From Halorhodospira neutriphila (GTDB lineage Bacteria > Pseudomonadota > Gammaproteobacteria > Nitrococcales > Halorhodospiraceae): a stretch of 47,240 bases of DNA. The notes beneath the pieces were generated by a model, which did no database searches, had not been told where the DNA came from, and saw only the letters and a list, made by a program, of their open reading frames with translations. The translations under genes and the position numbers were made by a program. This document shows, one piece after another, positions 9,597-18,070 of this stretch; positions within the stretch are counted from its first letter, which is position 1; every line of letters begins with the position of its first letter. Where the stretch lies: NCBI RefSeq assembly GCF_016584055.1, contig NZ_NRSH01000002.1, positions 1-47,240 on the forward strand, given 5' to 3'.

Positions 9597-10007
9597 CTAG
9601 CGTGGCGGCCACCTTAAGGCGGAGGGGGAGCGCGGCGCCGTACGGCGCGGCCTCGCCTTCTTGCGGCGTCCCCACCGGTCCCAGACGGCCTGCGGGTAGC
9701 GCTCCTTCGCGGGCACGTAGTAGAGGGTGAGCACCGCCGGGCGGCGGCCGGTCTCGGCGCCGGGTAGCGGGGCATCGCGCCACTCGTTGTCCCAGTGGAC
9801 GTGGACGAAGTCCTCCGGGGCGCCGTCGGCGGGCGGCAGGGCCGTCGCTGCCGGGGCGGGGGCGTCGGCGGCGGGATAGGGCCTGGCGACAATCCGCAGG
9901 CGCCGGCCGAGGTAGATCAGCTCCACGGGCTTCCCCGTCTCCAGGACCCAATCGATGACGGCGTAGATATTACCGCGCAGCCTTGATGCCGAGATAAAAC
10001 GGTCCAA
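9597..10007 (-). CDS. Phd/YefM-like antitoxin-type protein, no toxin partner seen
   Basis: A 136-residue protein. Its first ~43 residues (DRFISASRLRGNIYAVIDWV, then a GKPVELIYLGRRLRIV strand) match the pattern of Phd/YefM antitoxin DNA-binding domains: a SATELRxNL-like helix, a ThrGly-type turn and a RR-x-I-V strand. The remaining ~90 residues are Ala/Pro-rich, then contain aromatic blocks (VHVHWDNEW, LTLYYVPAKERYP) unlike known toxin-binding tails, and end very basic. No toxin-like gene (PIN, RelE, Doc) is adjacent. It could be an orphan antitoxin or a solitary repressor. Family assignment is by motif only. Confidence 0.55.
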   Translation of the reverse strand: MDRFISASRLRGNIYAVIDWVLETGKPVELIYLGRRLRIVARPYPAADAPAPAATALPPADGAPEDFVHVHWDNEWRDAPLPGAETGRRPAVLTLYYVPAKERYPQAVWDRWGRRKKARPRRTAPRSPSALRWPPR

Positions 10008-10179
10008 CCCCCCTCCTTACCCGCGGTTACTGCCCACGAGGAAGCCCTCATCAGCGCCGCGAGGCGCCTATATCCCCTAGCTCAACCGCTGTTATTGTGC
10101 ACTGCGCAACACCGGGGCGCAAACAGGGCCTCGCCGCTACAGGCCGGGCGCCTTCGCCGGGGTCGCCGGCGTGCGCGCC

Positions 10180-11034
10180 CTACCGCCGCTGGGGGTGGAT
10201 CCAGGTGAAGGCGAGGCCGCGGCGCGGGACGGCGTCGGTGTCCTTGATGGCCCAGGCGACGTGGCGGCGGCGGATGGCGCCCTCGCCCTCGCTGCAGGCG
10301 ACGAGCAGCGACTTGTGGGCGAGCGTGTTGACCAGCCGGGGCACGCCGTCGGCGGCGTAGGCGAGCAGCCGCACGGCGTGGGGGCTGAACAGCCCCGGCC
10401 CCTGGTAGCCGGCGACCTGCAGGCGGTAGTGGAGGTAGTCCGGCACCATCGAGCGCGGCAGCGGGTCGAGGCGGTGGGCGACCGTGCAGCGCTGCTGGAG
10501 CTGGCGCAGGTGCGGCTGCGCGAGGCGCTCGTCGAGCTCCGGCTGGCCGATGAGCACCACCTGCAGGAGCTTGTCCCGCTCGGTCTCGAGGTTGGTGAGC
10601 AGACGGATCATCTCCAGGCTCTCGTCGGGGATGACCTGCGCCTCGTCGATGAGCAGCACCGCCCGGCGCCCCGAGGCCGCCACCGCGTAGAGGCGCTCGT
10701 AGAGCCCCATGAGCAGCTCGTGGGCGTTGCCGCAGTCCTCCTCGGCCACGCCCAGCTCGTGGGCCACGACCTGGCGCAGGGCCTCGGCGTCGAGGGTCGG
10801 GTTGGGGATGGTCGCCGTCAGCCAGCCGGCGCTGAGCTCGTCGAGGAGCATGCGGCAGAGCAGCGTCTTCCCCGTGCCCACCTCGCCGGTCAGGCGGATG
10901 AAGCCCTCGCCGCTGGCGAGCGCCGCGCCCATGACCTCGAGGGCCTGGCGGTGGCCGCCGCGGGCGTAGAAGAACTCGGGGGTGGGGGTGAGCTGGAAGG
11001 GGTACTCCTGAAGACCGAAGTGCTCCAGATACAT
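10180..11034 (-). CDS. MshM/ExeA-like AAA ATPase
   Basis: A 284-residue P-loop ATPase of the ExeA/GspA-MshM type. The family signature YLEHFGLQEYPFQLTPTPEFF opens the protein. Walker A GEVGTGKT is at residues 50-57, Walker B VLLIDEAQ at about 127-134, and the IGQPELDERL sensor block follows. Relatives act with type II secretion or MSHA/type IV pilus assembly, where ExeA helps the secretin cross peptidoglycan. No peptidoglycan-binding C-terminal domain is present and no secretion or pilus gene is nearby, so the role here is unknown. There is a 60-bp gap to the upstream MgtC-like gene on the same strand. Confidence 0.82.
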   Translation of the reverse strand: MYLEHFGLQEYPFQLTPTPEFFYARGGHRQALEVMGAALASGEGFIRLTGEVGTGKTLLCRMLLDELSAGWLTATIPNPTLDAEALRQVVAHELGVAEEDCGNAHELLMGLYERLYAVAASGRRAVLLIDEAQVIPDESLEMIRLLTNLETERDKLLQVVLIGQPELDERLAQPHLRQLQQRCTVAHRLDPLPRSMVPDYLHYRLQVAGYQGPGLFSPHAVRLLAYAADGVPRLVNTLAHKSLLVACSEGEGAIRRRHVAWAIKDTDAVPRRGLAFTWIHPQRR

Positions 11035-11094
11035 AGGGGCTGTCTCAACAGAGTCCGGTGATGGAGCGCAGGATGCGCCCGCGGCCGGCGGCTT

Positions 11095-12369
11095 TCAAGC
11101 GATGCCTAGCCGCAGCAGCAGGGCGGCGCCGCCGCCGGCGATCATCGCCGCGGCCGCCAGCGCCACCTGCCACGCCATGCGCCCGCCGGCGATGACGACC
11201 ACCATCAGCGACTTGACCACCGTGTTCGTCATGGCCGCGATCACCATCCCCCGCACCGCCACCTCCGAGGACAGGCCGCGCTCGGTCATGCGCGCCAGCG
11301 ACAGGGTGATGGCGTCGACGTCGGCCACCCCGGAGAGGAGCGCCAGCAGGTAGAGCCCCCGGTCCCCGAGCCAGCGCCCCGCCAGCTCGCTGAGCACGCC
11401 GATGACGGCCAGGGCGGCGGCGAACTGCAGGGCCACCTTGAGCTGGAAGGGCCGCGTCCCCTCGATGCCGGCGGGCCGGTCCGGGGCCCGGCGCGGGCGC
11501 AGCAGGACCGCGCCTGCCACGCCGAAGCCGACGAGCGCCATCGTGCCGAGCACCGGGGCCGCCGCGGCCAGGAGGCCGGGGCTGACCAGCGCCACCTCCA
11601 CGAGCATGCGCAGGAACATCGTCGACGCGGCCACGGCCACGCCGATGGCGAGCCAGGGGTGGAGGGCCGCGTGCTCCCGGCCGATGCGCGCGAAGCTCAG
11701 CGTCAGCGCCGTCGAGGAGGCCAGGCCGCCGGCCAGCCCGGTGAAGAGCAGCCCCCGGCGCTCGCCGGCGACCCGGATGGCGAAGTGGCCGACGAAGGAG
11801 ATCGCCGTGATCAGCACCACCAGCCACCAGAGGGCGTAGGGGTTCAGGGCGCCGCCGGGCCCGTAGCCCACGTCCGGGAGCAGCGGCAGGACCACCACGG
11901 AGATCAGCCCGAGCTGGAGGGCGGCGATGAGCTCCTGGCGGTCCAGCCGGCGCAGCCAGGCGTGGAGCTCCGGCTTGAGCCCGAGGAGGGTGGCGGTGAT
12001 CACCGCGCCCGCCGCTGCCGGGGCCGGATGGCCGGCGACGGCGGCGGCGCCGAGGGCGAAGGTCGCCAGGGAGGCCACCTCGCTGGTGATGCCGTAGTCC
12101 TCGGTCCGCCAGGACGACTTGAAGTGGGCGACGATGAGGGTCGCGGCCAGCCCGGCGAAGCCGAGGCCGAGCATCACGCCGCCGTAGGCGTCGGCCAGCA
12201 GGGCGCAGAGGCCGCCGAGCAGGCCGATGAGCCCGAAGGTGCGCAGCCCCGCCACCCGCTGCCCCTCGGGGGCGTCGCGGTCGTGCCAGCCCCGCTCGAG
12301 GCCGATGAGCAGCCCCACGGCGAGGGCCACGCCGAGGGTGCCGAAGACGCGCCAGGGGATCTCGTCCAT
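11095..12369 (-). CDS. MgtC/SapB-DUF4010 family integral membrane protein
   Basis: A 424-residue polytopic membrane protein. The first ~130 residues have the MgtC/SapB pattern: a glycine-rich helix ending LIGLERGWHDRD, then RTFGLIGLLGGL. The C-terminal two-thirds fits DUF4010, with around nine further helices and polar motifs such as GLASSTALTLSF and SGVADVDAITLSLARM. A separate MgtC-domain protein is known to be important for Mg2+-limited growth and virulence, but the function of the DUF4010 fusion is not established. The start ATG lies 16 bases after the stop of a small open frame. No Mg2+-responsive leader is recognisable. Confidence 0.8.
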   Translation of the reverse strand: MDEIPWRVFGTLGVALAVGLLIGLERGWHDRDAPEGQRVAGLRTFGLIGLLGGLCALLADAYGGVMLGLGFAGLAATLIVAHFKSSWRTEDYGITSEVASLATFALGAAAVAGHPAPAAAGAVITATLLGLKPELHAWLRRLDRQELIAALQLGLISVVVLPLLPDVGYGPGGALNPYALWWLVVLITAISFVGHFAIRVAGERRGLLFTGLAGGLASSTALTLSFARIGREHAALHPWLAIGVAVAASTMFLRMLVEVALVSPGLLAAAAPVLGTMALVGFGVAGAVLLRPRRAPDRPAGIEGTRPFQLKVALQFAAALAVIGVLSELAGRWLGDRGLYLLALLSGVADVDAITLSLARMTERGLSSEVAVRGMVIAAMTNTVVKSLMVVVIAGGRMAWQVALAAAAMIAGGGAALLLRLGIA

Positions 12370-12385
12370 GGCCCCGGGGAGCGGC

Positions 12386-12517
12386 TCAGCGCACCACGCG
12401 GTTGCGGCCCGCCCGCCGCCGGCCGCAGTAGACAGCGCCCCGCAGGGCGCTGGGGAGCTCCGCCAGCCACCTCGGCTCCAGCTCCTCGGGCGGATCCGAT
12501 TCCGACGTAGCGCTCAC
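12386..12517 (-). CDS. Small ORF resembling the tail of a GGDEF protein (remnant or leader peptide)
   Basis: A 43-codon frame starting GTG, with a purine-rich GGGGGA seven to twelve bases upstream. Its last residues (AVYCGRRRAGRNRVVR) resemble the very C-terminus of diguanylate cyclases, which typically end ALYRAKxxGRNRVV. The first half (PPEELEPRWLAELPSALRGA) has no matching GGDEF core. It lies 16 bp before the MgtC/DUF4010 start and is divergent from an intact diguanylate cyclase. It may be a decayed signalling-gene end or a short leader peptide; translation is unproven. Confidence 0.3.
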   Translation of the reverse strand: MSATSESDPPEELEPRWLAELPSALRGAVYCGRRRAGRNRVVR

Positions 12518-12634
12518 CTTCGATTCCCCCTGGAAAACGGCTCAGCAACCCGGAATGGTAATCGGCCACCCTGGAGTACGCGAGCCTTTTTCCCTAATCT
12601 GCAAAGGGTTAATCGCTTAGGTCAACGACCTGCC

Positions 12635-14935
12635 ATGGCTCGATCCAAGCTCTTCCTGAAGGCCTTCTCGACCATCGTTGTCGCTGTACTGGTCTTCACG
12701 GCCGCCAGCTACCTCTCCTTCGTCCCCTGGGTCCGCGACACAGTGCAGCAGCAGGAGGAGCGCACCGGACAGCTGGTACTCGACAACATCCACGAGCTGC
12801 TCCGCAACGCCCACCACCACCTCGAGGCGTGGCGGCAGTCAGCCATGGCGGCGCGGCGCCGGGAGCTTCGCCACATCATCCAGGTCGCCGAGGGGGCGAT
12901 CCAAGAGATCGAGCGGGAGAGCGAAGCCCAGGGGCTCTCGGAAGCGGCTACCACTGAGCGGATCCTCGAGGCCGTGCGCAAGCTCACCTACGGCCGTAAC
13001 GATTATGTGTTCATCGCTGACTACGAGCACCGGCTCATCTCCCACCCCGACCCTCAGCTCCACGGCGTGGACTTCTCCAACGTCAAGGGGCCGCGGGGGA
13101 ACCTGATCGTTCCGCCCATGGTCGAGGGCGCGCGGGAGCACGGTGAGGGCTTCCACACCTACTGGTGGAACCGGCTCGGCGAGGATGAGCCGGCGCAGAA
13201 GCTCACCTACTACAAGCACCTTCCCGAGCGCGACTGGGTCATCGGGACGGGGGTCTACATCGACGATGTCGAGGAGGCCGTCGAGACGCGCAAGGCCGCG
13301 ATCACCCAGCGGCTACGCCGCCACCTCCACAACACCCGCATCGCCGAGACCGGCTACCTCTACGTCTTCGACGCAGACCTGAACATGATCATCCACCCCA
13401 ACCCGAATATCGAGGGCACCAACTTCAGTGAGATGGAGAACCGGGTAACCGGACAGCCCATCGGCAAGGACCTGATCGCCGCAGCGCGCAGCGAGAGCGG
13501 CCAACTCAGCTACAAGTGGGATCGGCCGAACGACCCCGGCCACTACGTCTACGACAAGATCGCCTGGGTCCGCCACCTAGAGGGTTTCGACTGGTATATC
13601 GCCTCCTCGGTCTACCTCAGTGAGCTGCGCGATACCGCCGACGCCTTGACCCTGCGAATCCTCTCCGTGGCCGGGGTGGCGCTACTCAGCGCCCTGCTCG
13701 GCGCCTACCTCTTCCTACGCCGGCTGACGGTGCCGATCTCGCGGCTGGCGGAGACGGCCTCGCGGGCCGGCCAGGGGGACCTGACAGCGAAGACGGAGAT
13801 CCGCCGCAACGACGAGATCGGCGTCCTGGCACAGACCTTCAACGCCACTATCGACCGGCTTCGAGACCAGATCGAGCACATGGACAGCCGGGTTAAGGAG
13901 CGTACCGCCGAGCTGAGCCGCTCGGTGCAGGACCTGGAGCGGCGCAACCGCCAGAGCGCCGCGATCAACCGAATGGGAGAGCTTCTCCACTCCTGCCGCA
14001 ACGAGGCCGAGATCTTCACCGTCGTCGTCCAGACGGGCCGGGCGCTCTTCCCCGAGGATGCCGGCCGGGTCTATAGGGTTGTCGAAGGCGGCCTGCGGCT
14101 GGTCGGCGAGTGGGGACCGAAGGCGCCTGTCGAGGCGATGGCGGACCCGCAGGCGTGCTGGGCGCTCCGCCGGGGACAGACCCACCGCGATGGGCCCGAC
14201 TGCAGCGAGACCCTCTGCCCTCACTGCTGCGAGCCGGGCATGAGCAGCCTGTGCATCCCCTTGCTGGCCGAAGACGGGGGCACCGGGATCCTCAAGCTCA
14301 ATCCCGCCGCCGTCGGGGAGGACCTGGAGCAGACCCTAAGCGAGCGGGAATCTCTCGGAACCACCGTGGCTAAGCAGGCCGCCCTCTCCGTGACCAACCT
14401 GCGTCTGCAGGAGCGCCTGCGCCAACAGTCGATTCAGGACCCCCTGACCGGCCTGCTCAACCGACGCCGCCTCGAGGAGGACCTCGACCGGGAGCTGGCC
14501 CGGGCTGAGCGCCACGGCCTACAGATCGGGGTGATCATGCTCGACATCGACTGCTTCAAGCGCCTCAACGACACCTACGGCCACGAGAGCGGCGACGCGG
14601 CTCTCCGAGAGCTCGGGCAGCTGCTCGGCAGCGCCCTGCGCGGTGCCGATACCGCCTACCGCTACGGCGGCGAGGAGTTCACCCTGCTGGCCCCCGAGAC
14701 CGATGAGCGGGGACTACGGGCCCTCGCCGAGCGGATCCGCGCCGAGACTGAGGCGCATATCAGCTCCACCCTAGGGCTATCGGCACCGGTAACCGTCTCC
14801 CTCGGGATCGCCGTGTACCCGCACCACGGCCAAGACGCGACTGCCTTGGTCAAGGCCGCTGACGAGGCCCTCTACACCGCCAAGAGCAGCGGCCGCAACC
14901 GCATCGCCGTCGCTGGTGAGGTCACGGCCCCCTAG
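12635..14935 (+). CDS. Membrane diguanylate cyclase: double Cache - HAMP - GAF - GGDEF
   Basis: A 766-residue membrane-bound enzyme expected to make cyclic di-GMP. An N-terminal helix (about 6-28) and a second helix (about 342-362) enclose a periplasmic sensor with two Cache-like repeats, each carrying a YxFIADYxxxxISHPDP or YLYVFDADLNMIIHPNP block. A HAMP segment follows, then a short coiled coil, a GAF-like domain (about 440-585) with an unusual Cys/His cluster (CPHCCEPG) that could bind metal or sense redox, and the catalytic domain. The active motif is GGEEF at about 677-681. An inhibitory I-site (RGAD) lies five residues before it, predicting product inhibition. The ATG at 12635 is preferred over upstream in-frame starts because the signal-anchor begins there. 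Confidence 0.9.
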   Translation: MARSKLFLKAFSTIVVAVLVFTAASYLSFVPWVRDTVQQQEERTGQLVLDNIHELLRNAHHHLEAWRQSAMAARRRELRHIIQVAEGAIQEIERESEAQGLSEAATTERILEAVRKLTYGRNDYVFIADYEHRLISHPDPQLHGVDFSNVKGPRGNLIVPPMVEGAREHGEGFHTYWWNRLGEDEPAQKLTYYKHLPERDWVIGTGVYIDDVEEAVETRKAAITQRLRRHLHNTRIAETGYLYVFDADLNMIIHPNPNIEGTNFSEMENRVTGQPIGKDLIAAARSESGQLSYKWDRPNDPGHYVYDKIAWVRHLEGFDWYIASSVYLSELRDTADALTLRILSVAGVALLSALLGAYLFLRRLTVPISRLAETASRAGQGDLTAKTEIRRNDEIGVLAQTFNATIDRLRDQIEHMDSRVKERTAELSRSVQDLERRNRQSAAINRMGELLHSCRNEAEIFTVVVQTGRALFPEDAGRVYRVVEGGLRLVGEWGPKAPVEAMADPQACWALRRGQTHRDGPDCSETLCPHCCEPGMSSLCIPLLAEDGGTGILKLNPAAVGEDLEQTLSERESLGTTVAKQAALSVTNLRLQERLRQQSIQDPLTGLLNRRRLEEDLDRELARAERHGLQIGVIMLDIDCFKRLNDTYGHESGDAALRELGQLLGSALRGADTAYRYGGEEFTLLAPETDERGLRALAERIRAETEAHISSTLGLSAPVTVSLGIAVYPHHGQDATALVKAADEALYTAKSSGRNRIAVAGEVTAP

Positions 14936-15117
14936 GCCGGAAAGCGCCGCCTCCCACGACGTTGAGCCGCACGGGCTTGGCACGGACGTCGCCGCCCTCG
15001 CTGAGGCCGTGCAGTCCCGTGACGCCCTGCCACCGCCTCTCGATCCCTTGCGGCCTGCGGCGTCCCGCCGGTTGCCCGCAGCGCCGATAAGGGGCAGCGT
15101 AGGAAGGATCCTATTAG

Positions 15118-15154
15118 AGTAACCACTAAAGTAACCACCGCTTTAAGTAACCAC
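15118..15154 (+). repeat. Three direct copies of AGTAACCAC before dodecin
   Basis: Three exact copies of the nonamer start at 15118, 15130 and 15146, in an A/T-richer patch ending 15 bases before the dodecin ATG. Spacings of 12 and 16 bases are not one helical turn. They could be an activator or repressor site, or part of an mRNA leader. The Shine-Dalgarno (GGGAGG) follows directly. Confidence 0.55.
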
Positions 15155-15168
15155 CACGGGAGGCCACC

Positions 15169-15378
15169 ATGAGCGACCACGTCTACAAGCACGTCGAGCT
15201 GACCGGCACCTCGCCCAACGGCGTCGAGGAGGCCGTCAACAACGCCATCCGCCGCGCCGGGGAGAGCCTGCGCAACCTGCGCTGGTTCCAGGTCATCGAC
15301 ACGCGGGGGCACATCGAGAGCGGCCAGGTCACCCACTGGCAGGTCACCATCAAGGTCGGGTTCACCCTCGAGGAGTAG
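15169..15378 (+). CDS. Dodecin (flavin-binding dodecamer)
   Basis: A 69-residue dodecin, a small protein that forms hollow dodecamers and stacks flavin (FMN, FAD or riboflavin) pairs between tryptophans. The usual fold is visible: beta strand [13 protein letters not shown], a helix [12 protein letters not shown], then strands with the flavin-stacking Trp39 (LRWFQVID) and the [10 protein letters not shown] end. It resembles, from memory, the crystallised Halorhodospira halophila dodecin over its whole length, and this is the best taxonomic clue in the window. It lies 31 bp before the PAS hybrid kinase on the same strand and may share its transcript. Confidence 0.93.
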   Translation: MSDHVYKHVELTGTSPNGVEEAVNNAIRRAGESLRNLRWFQVIDTRGHIESGQVTHWQVTIKVGFTLEE

Positions 15379-15409
15379 TCAGGGGGGGAGCTCCCAGGGA
15401 GGGGGAGCC

Positions 15410-18070
15410 GTGGCAGAGCAGCGCCCAACGAGCCTCTGGGAGCAGCTCCCGGTAGGCGCCTTCGTCAGCACGCCGGGCCCCGAGGACCGGCTCCTCTACG
15501 CCAACGGCGCCCTGGCGCGCATGCTCGGGGCGGCGTCGGCCGAGGTGCTCAAGGCCTACCCGCCCAGCCGCTTCTACGCCGTTCCGGCGCAGCGGCGGGC
15601 CCTGAGCGAGATCCTGCTCCGCGAGGGGCACATCCACCGCCGGGAGGTCGTCCTGCGCACCCTCGACGGGCGCACGATCTGGGTGGCCGAGACCGCCAAC
15701 TGCCGGCGCAGCGAGGCGGACGGCACCCCCCTGCTCGAGGGCTTCATCGAGGAGATCACCGAGCGCAAGCGGGCCGAGCGGGAGCGCGACCTGTTCACCG
15801 GCGGACCGGTGGTCGTCTTCCTCTGGCGCCCCGAGCCGGGCTGGCCGGTGGAGTACGTCTCCCCCAACGCCGCCGAGATCCTCGGCCATCAGCCCGAGGC
15901 GCTGATGGCCGGCCGCCCCGTCTACGCCGAGCTCGTCCACCCCGAGGACCTCGAGCGGGTGCGCCAGGAGGTGGCGGAGCACACCGCCGCCGGCGCCGGG
16001 CACTTCGAGCACGCCCCCTACCGGCTGCGCACCGGCGGCGGCGCCTACCGCTGGTTCCAGGACTTCACCGTCATCGAGCGCGACGAGCAGGGAGCCGTCG
16101 CGCGCTACTACGGCTACCTCCTCGACATCACCGAGCGCAAGGAGGCGGAGCTGACCCTCGCCCGCAGCGAGCAGCGCTACCGCCTGGCCCAGGCGGCGGC
16201 CCACTTCGGCATCTGGGAGTGGGACCTGCGCCGCGACCGGGTCTACTGGGACGCCGACTGCTGGCGCCTGCTCGGCTACCGGATGCAGGAGCGCGGCGCG
16301 CTGAGCTACGCGGAGTTCCGCGCGCGCATCCACCCCGAGGACCGGGAGGCGCTGGAGGACACGGTCCACAGGAGCCTCCTGCGCCTGCACGGCGAGACCT
16401 TCTCCGTGCAGTTCCGCTGCCGGCGGATCGACGGCGGGTGGCAGTGGCTCCACGGGCGCGGCCAGGTCACCGCCCGGGACGAGGCGGGCGCGCCGACCTA
16501 CGTCATGGGGACCCACACCGACATCAGCCAGCTCAAGGAGGCCGAGACGACCCCGCGCGAGGCCGAGGAGCGCTACCGGCGCTTCCTCGACGACTTCATC
16601 GGGATCGCCTACCAGGCTCGCCTGAAGGGCCCGGAGCTGCTCCTGCTGCGCGGCATGGTCGAGGAGATCACCGGCTACCGGCAGGCCGACTTCTTCAGCG
16701 GCCGGCTCGGCTGGCAGGCGCTCATCCACCCCGAGGACTTCCCCGCGGTGCGGGCGCGCAACCGCGCCCTCATCGCCGAGGCCGGCGAGGGGGCCGTCAC
16801 CGACCGGGAGTACCGGATCGTCCGGCGCGACGGGACGGTGCGCTGGGTCCGCGATATCGGCCGGCTGGTGCGCCTGCCCGCCGAGCGGGCGCTCACCCTG
16901 CAGGGGGCGATCTACGACATCACCGCCCAGAAGGAGGCCGAGCGCAGCAAGACCGACTTCCTCAACGCCGTCAACCACGACCTGCGCACGCCCCTGAACG
17001 CCCTGACGGGCTTCCTCGAGCTGCTCGCCGACTCGCCGCTCGCCGCCGAGCAGCGCCGCCACCTCGAGCTCTGCCGGAGCGCCGCCAAGCGCCTGCGCGG
17101 GCTCATCGACACCCTCCTCGAGCTCTCGCAGCTGCAGGCCGGGAAGATCGCCCTCCAGCCCGAGGCCTTCGAGCTGCGCCCCTTCCTCGACGAGCAGCTG
17201 GCGCTGCTGCACCTCCAGGCCGAGCGCAAGGGGCTGGAGCTGACGTCGACGGTGGACCCGGCGCTGCCGCGCTGGGTCCGCACGGATCCGACCCGCCTCG
17301 GCCAGGTGCTGCTCAACCTCCTCAGCAACGCCATCCAGTACACCGAGCAGGGCTCGGTGCGGCTCCACGTGGCGGCCGACGGCGACGGCCGGGCGCGGGC
17401 GGCCGTGACGGACACCGGCCCCGGCATCGACCCGCGGATGCAGGAGCGGATCTTCCAGGCCTTCGACCGGGCCGGCTGCGGCGACCGCCAGCAGGGCAGC
17501 GGGCTCGGGCTGGCCATCGCCCGCGAGCTCGCGGGGCTGCTCGGCGGCGAGCTGCGGCTCGACAGCGAGCCCGGCGCCGGGTCGACGTTCACGCTGACCC
17601 TCGAGCTGCCCGCCGCGGCGCCGCCGGCGGAGAGCGGCGAGGCGGGCGCCGGCGACGAGGAGCTGCCGGCGCTCGTCGGCGCCGGGCTCCGGGTGCTCGC
17701 CGCGGAGGACGACGCCGCCAACGCCCTGCTCACCCAGGCGCTGCTCGAGCGCCTCGGCAGCAGCGCCGAGCTCACCGAGGACGGGCGGGAGGCGCTCGAG
17801 CGCTGGCGGCAGAGCGCGCCGGATCTCGTGCTCCTCGACCTGCAGATGCCCCGGATGGACGGCCTCGAGGTCCTCGAGGCGATCCGGGCCGAGGAGGCGC
17901 TGCACGGCCTGGGGCGGACCCCCGTGGCCGTGCTGACCGCCCACACCCTCGACGAGCCCCAGCAGGCCTGCTGCCGCGCCGGCTGCGACGCCTACCTGAG
18001 CAAGCCGCTCCAGCAGCAGGGCCTGCACCGGCTGCTGGCGTGGGTTCAGCGCGCTAGCGCCCCTCGATAA
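15410..18070 (+). CDS. Soluble multi-PAS hybrid histidine kinase with receiver domain
   Basis: An 886-residue cytoplasmic sensor kinase with no membrane segment. Four PAS/PAC units are visible, three of them ending in DITERK-like or equivalent blocks (EEITERK, DITERKE, TDISQLKEAE, YDITAQKEAE). Then comes a HisKA dimerisation domain with the phospho-accepting His near residue 523 (NHDLRTPLN). The ATPase domain has an N-box (NLLSNAIQY), G1 (DTGPGID) and G2 (GSGLGLAI). A C-terminal receiver has its Asp near residue 810 (LLDLQMPRMDG) and its Lys in SKPL. The GTG start has a strong GGGAGGGGG site. There is no HPt domain, so output must pass to a separate partner. The last 17 bases overlap convergent sodC. 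Confidence 0.93.
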   Translation: MAEQRPTSLWEQLPVGAFVSTPGPEDRLLYANGALARMLGAASAEVLKAYPPSRFYAVPAQRRALSEILLREGHIHRREVVLRTLDGRTIWVAETANCRRSEADGTPLLEGFIEEITERKRAERERDLFTGGPVVVFLWRPEPGWPVEYVSPNAAEILGHQPEALMAGRPVYAELVHPEDLERVRQEVAEHTAAGAGHFEHAPYRLRTGGGAYRWFQDFTVIERDEQGAVARYYGYLLDITERKEAELTLARSEQRYRLAQAAAHFGIWEWDLRRDRVYWDADCWRLLGYRMQERGALSYAEFRARIHPEDREALEDTVHRSLLRLHGETFSVQFRCRRIDGGWQWLHGRGQVTARDEAGAPTYVMGTHTDISQLKEAETTPREAEERYRRFLDDFIGIAYQARLKGPELLLLRGMVEEITGYRQADFFSGRLGWQALIHPEDFPAVRARNRALIAEAGEGAVTDREYRIVRRDGTVRWVRDIGRLVRLPAERALTLQGAIYDITAQKEAERSKTDFLNAVNHDLRTPLNALTGFLELLADSPLAAEQRRHLELCRSAAKRLRGLIDTLLELSQLQAGKIALQPEAFELRPFLDEQLALLHLQAERKGLELTSTVDPALPRWVRTDPTRLGQVLLNLLSNAIQYTEQGSVRLHVAADGDGRARAAVTDTGPGIDPRMQERIFQAFDRAGCGDRQQGSGLGLAIARELAGLLGGELRLDSEPGAGSTFTLTLELPAAAPPAESGEAGAGDEELPALVGAGLRVLAAEDDAANALLTQALLERLGSSAELTEDGREALERWRQSAPDLVLLDLQMPRMDGLEVLEAIRAEEALHGLGRTPVAVLTAHTLDEPQQACCRAGCDAYLSKPLQQQGLHRLLAWVQRASAPR

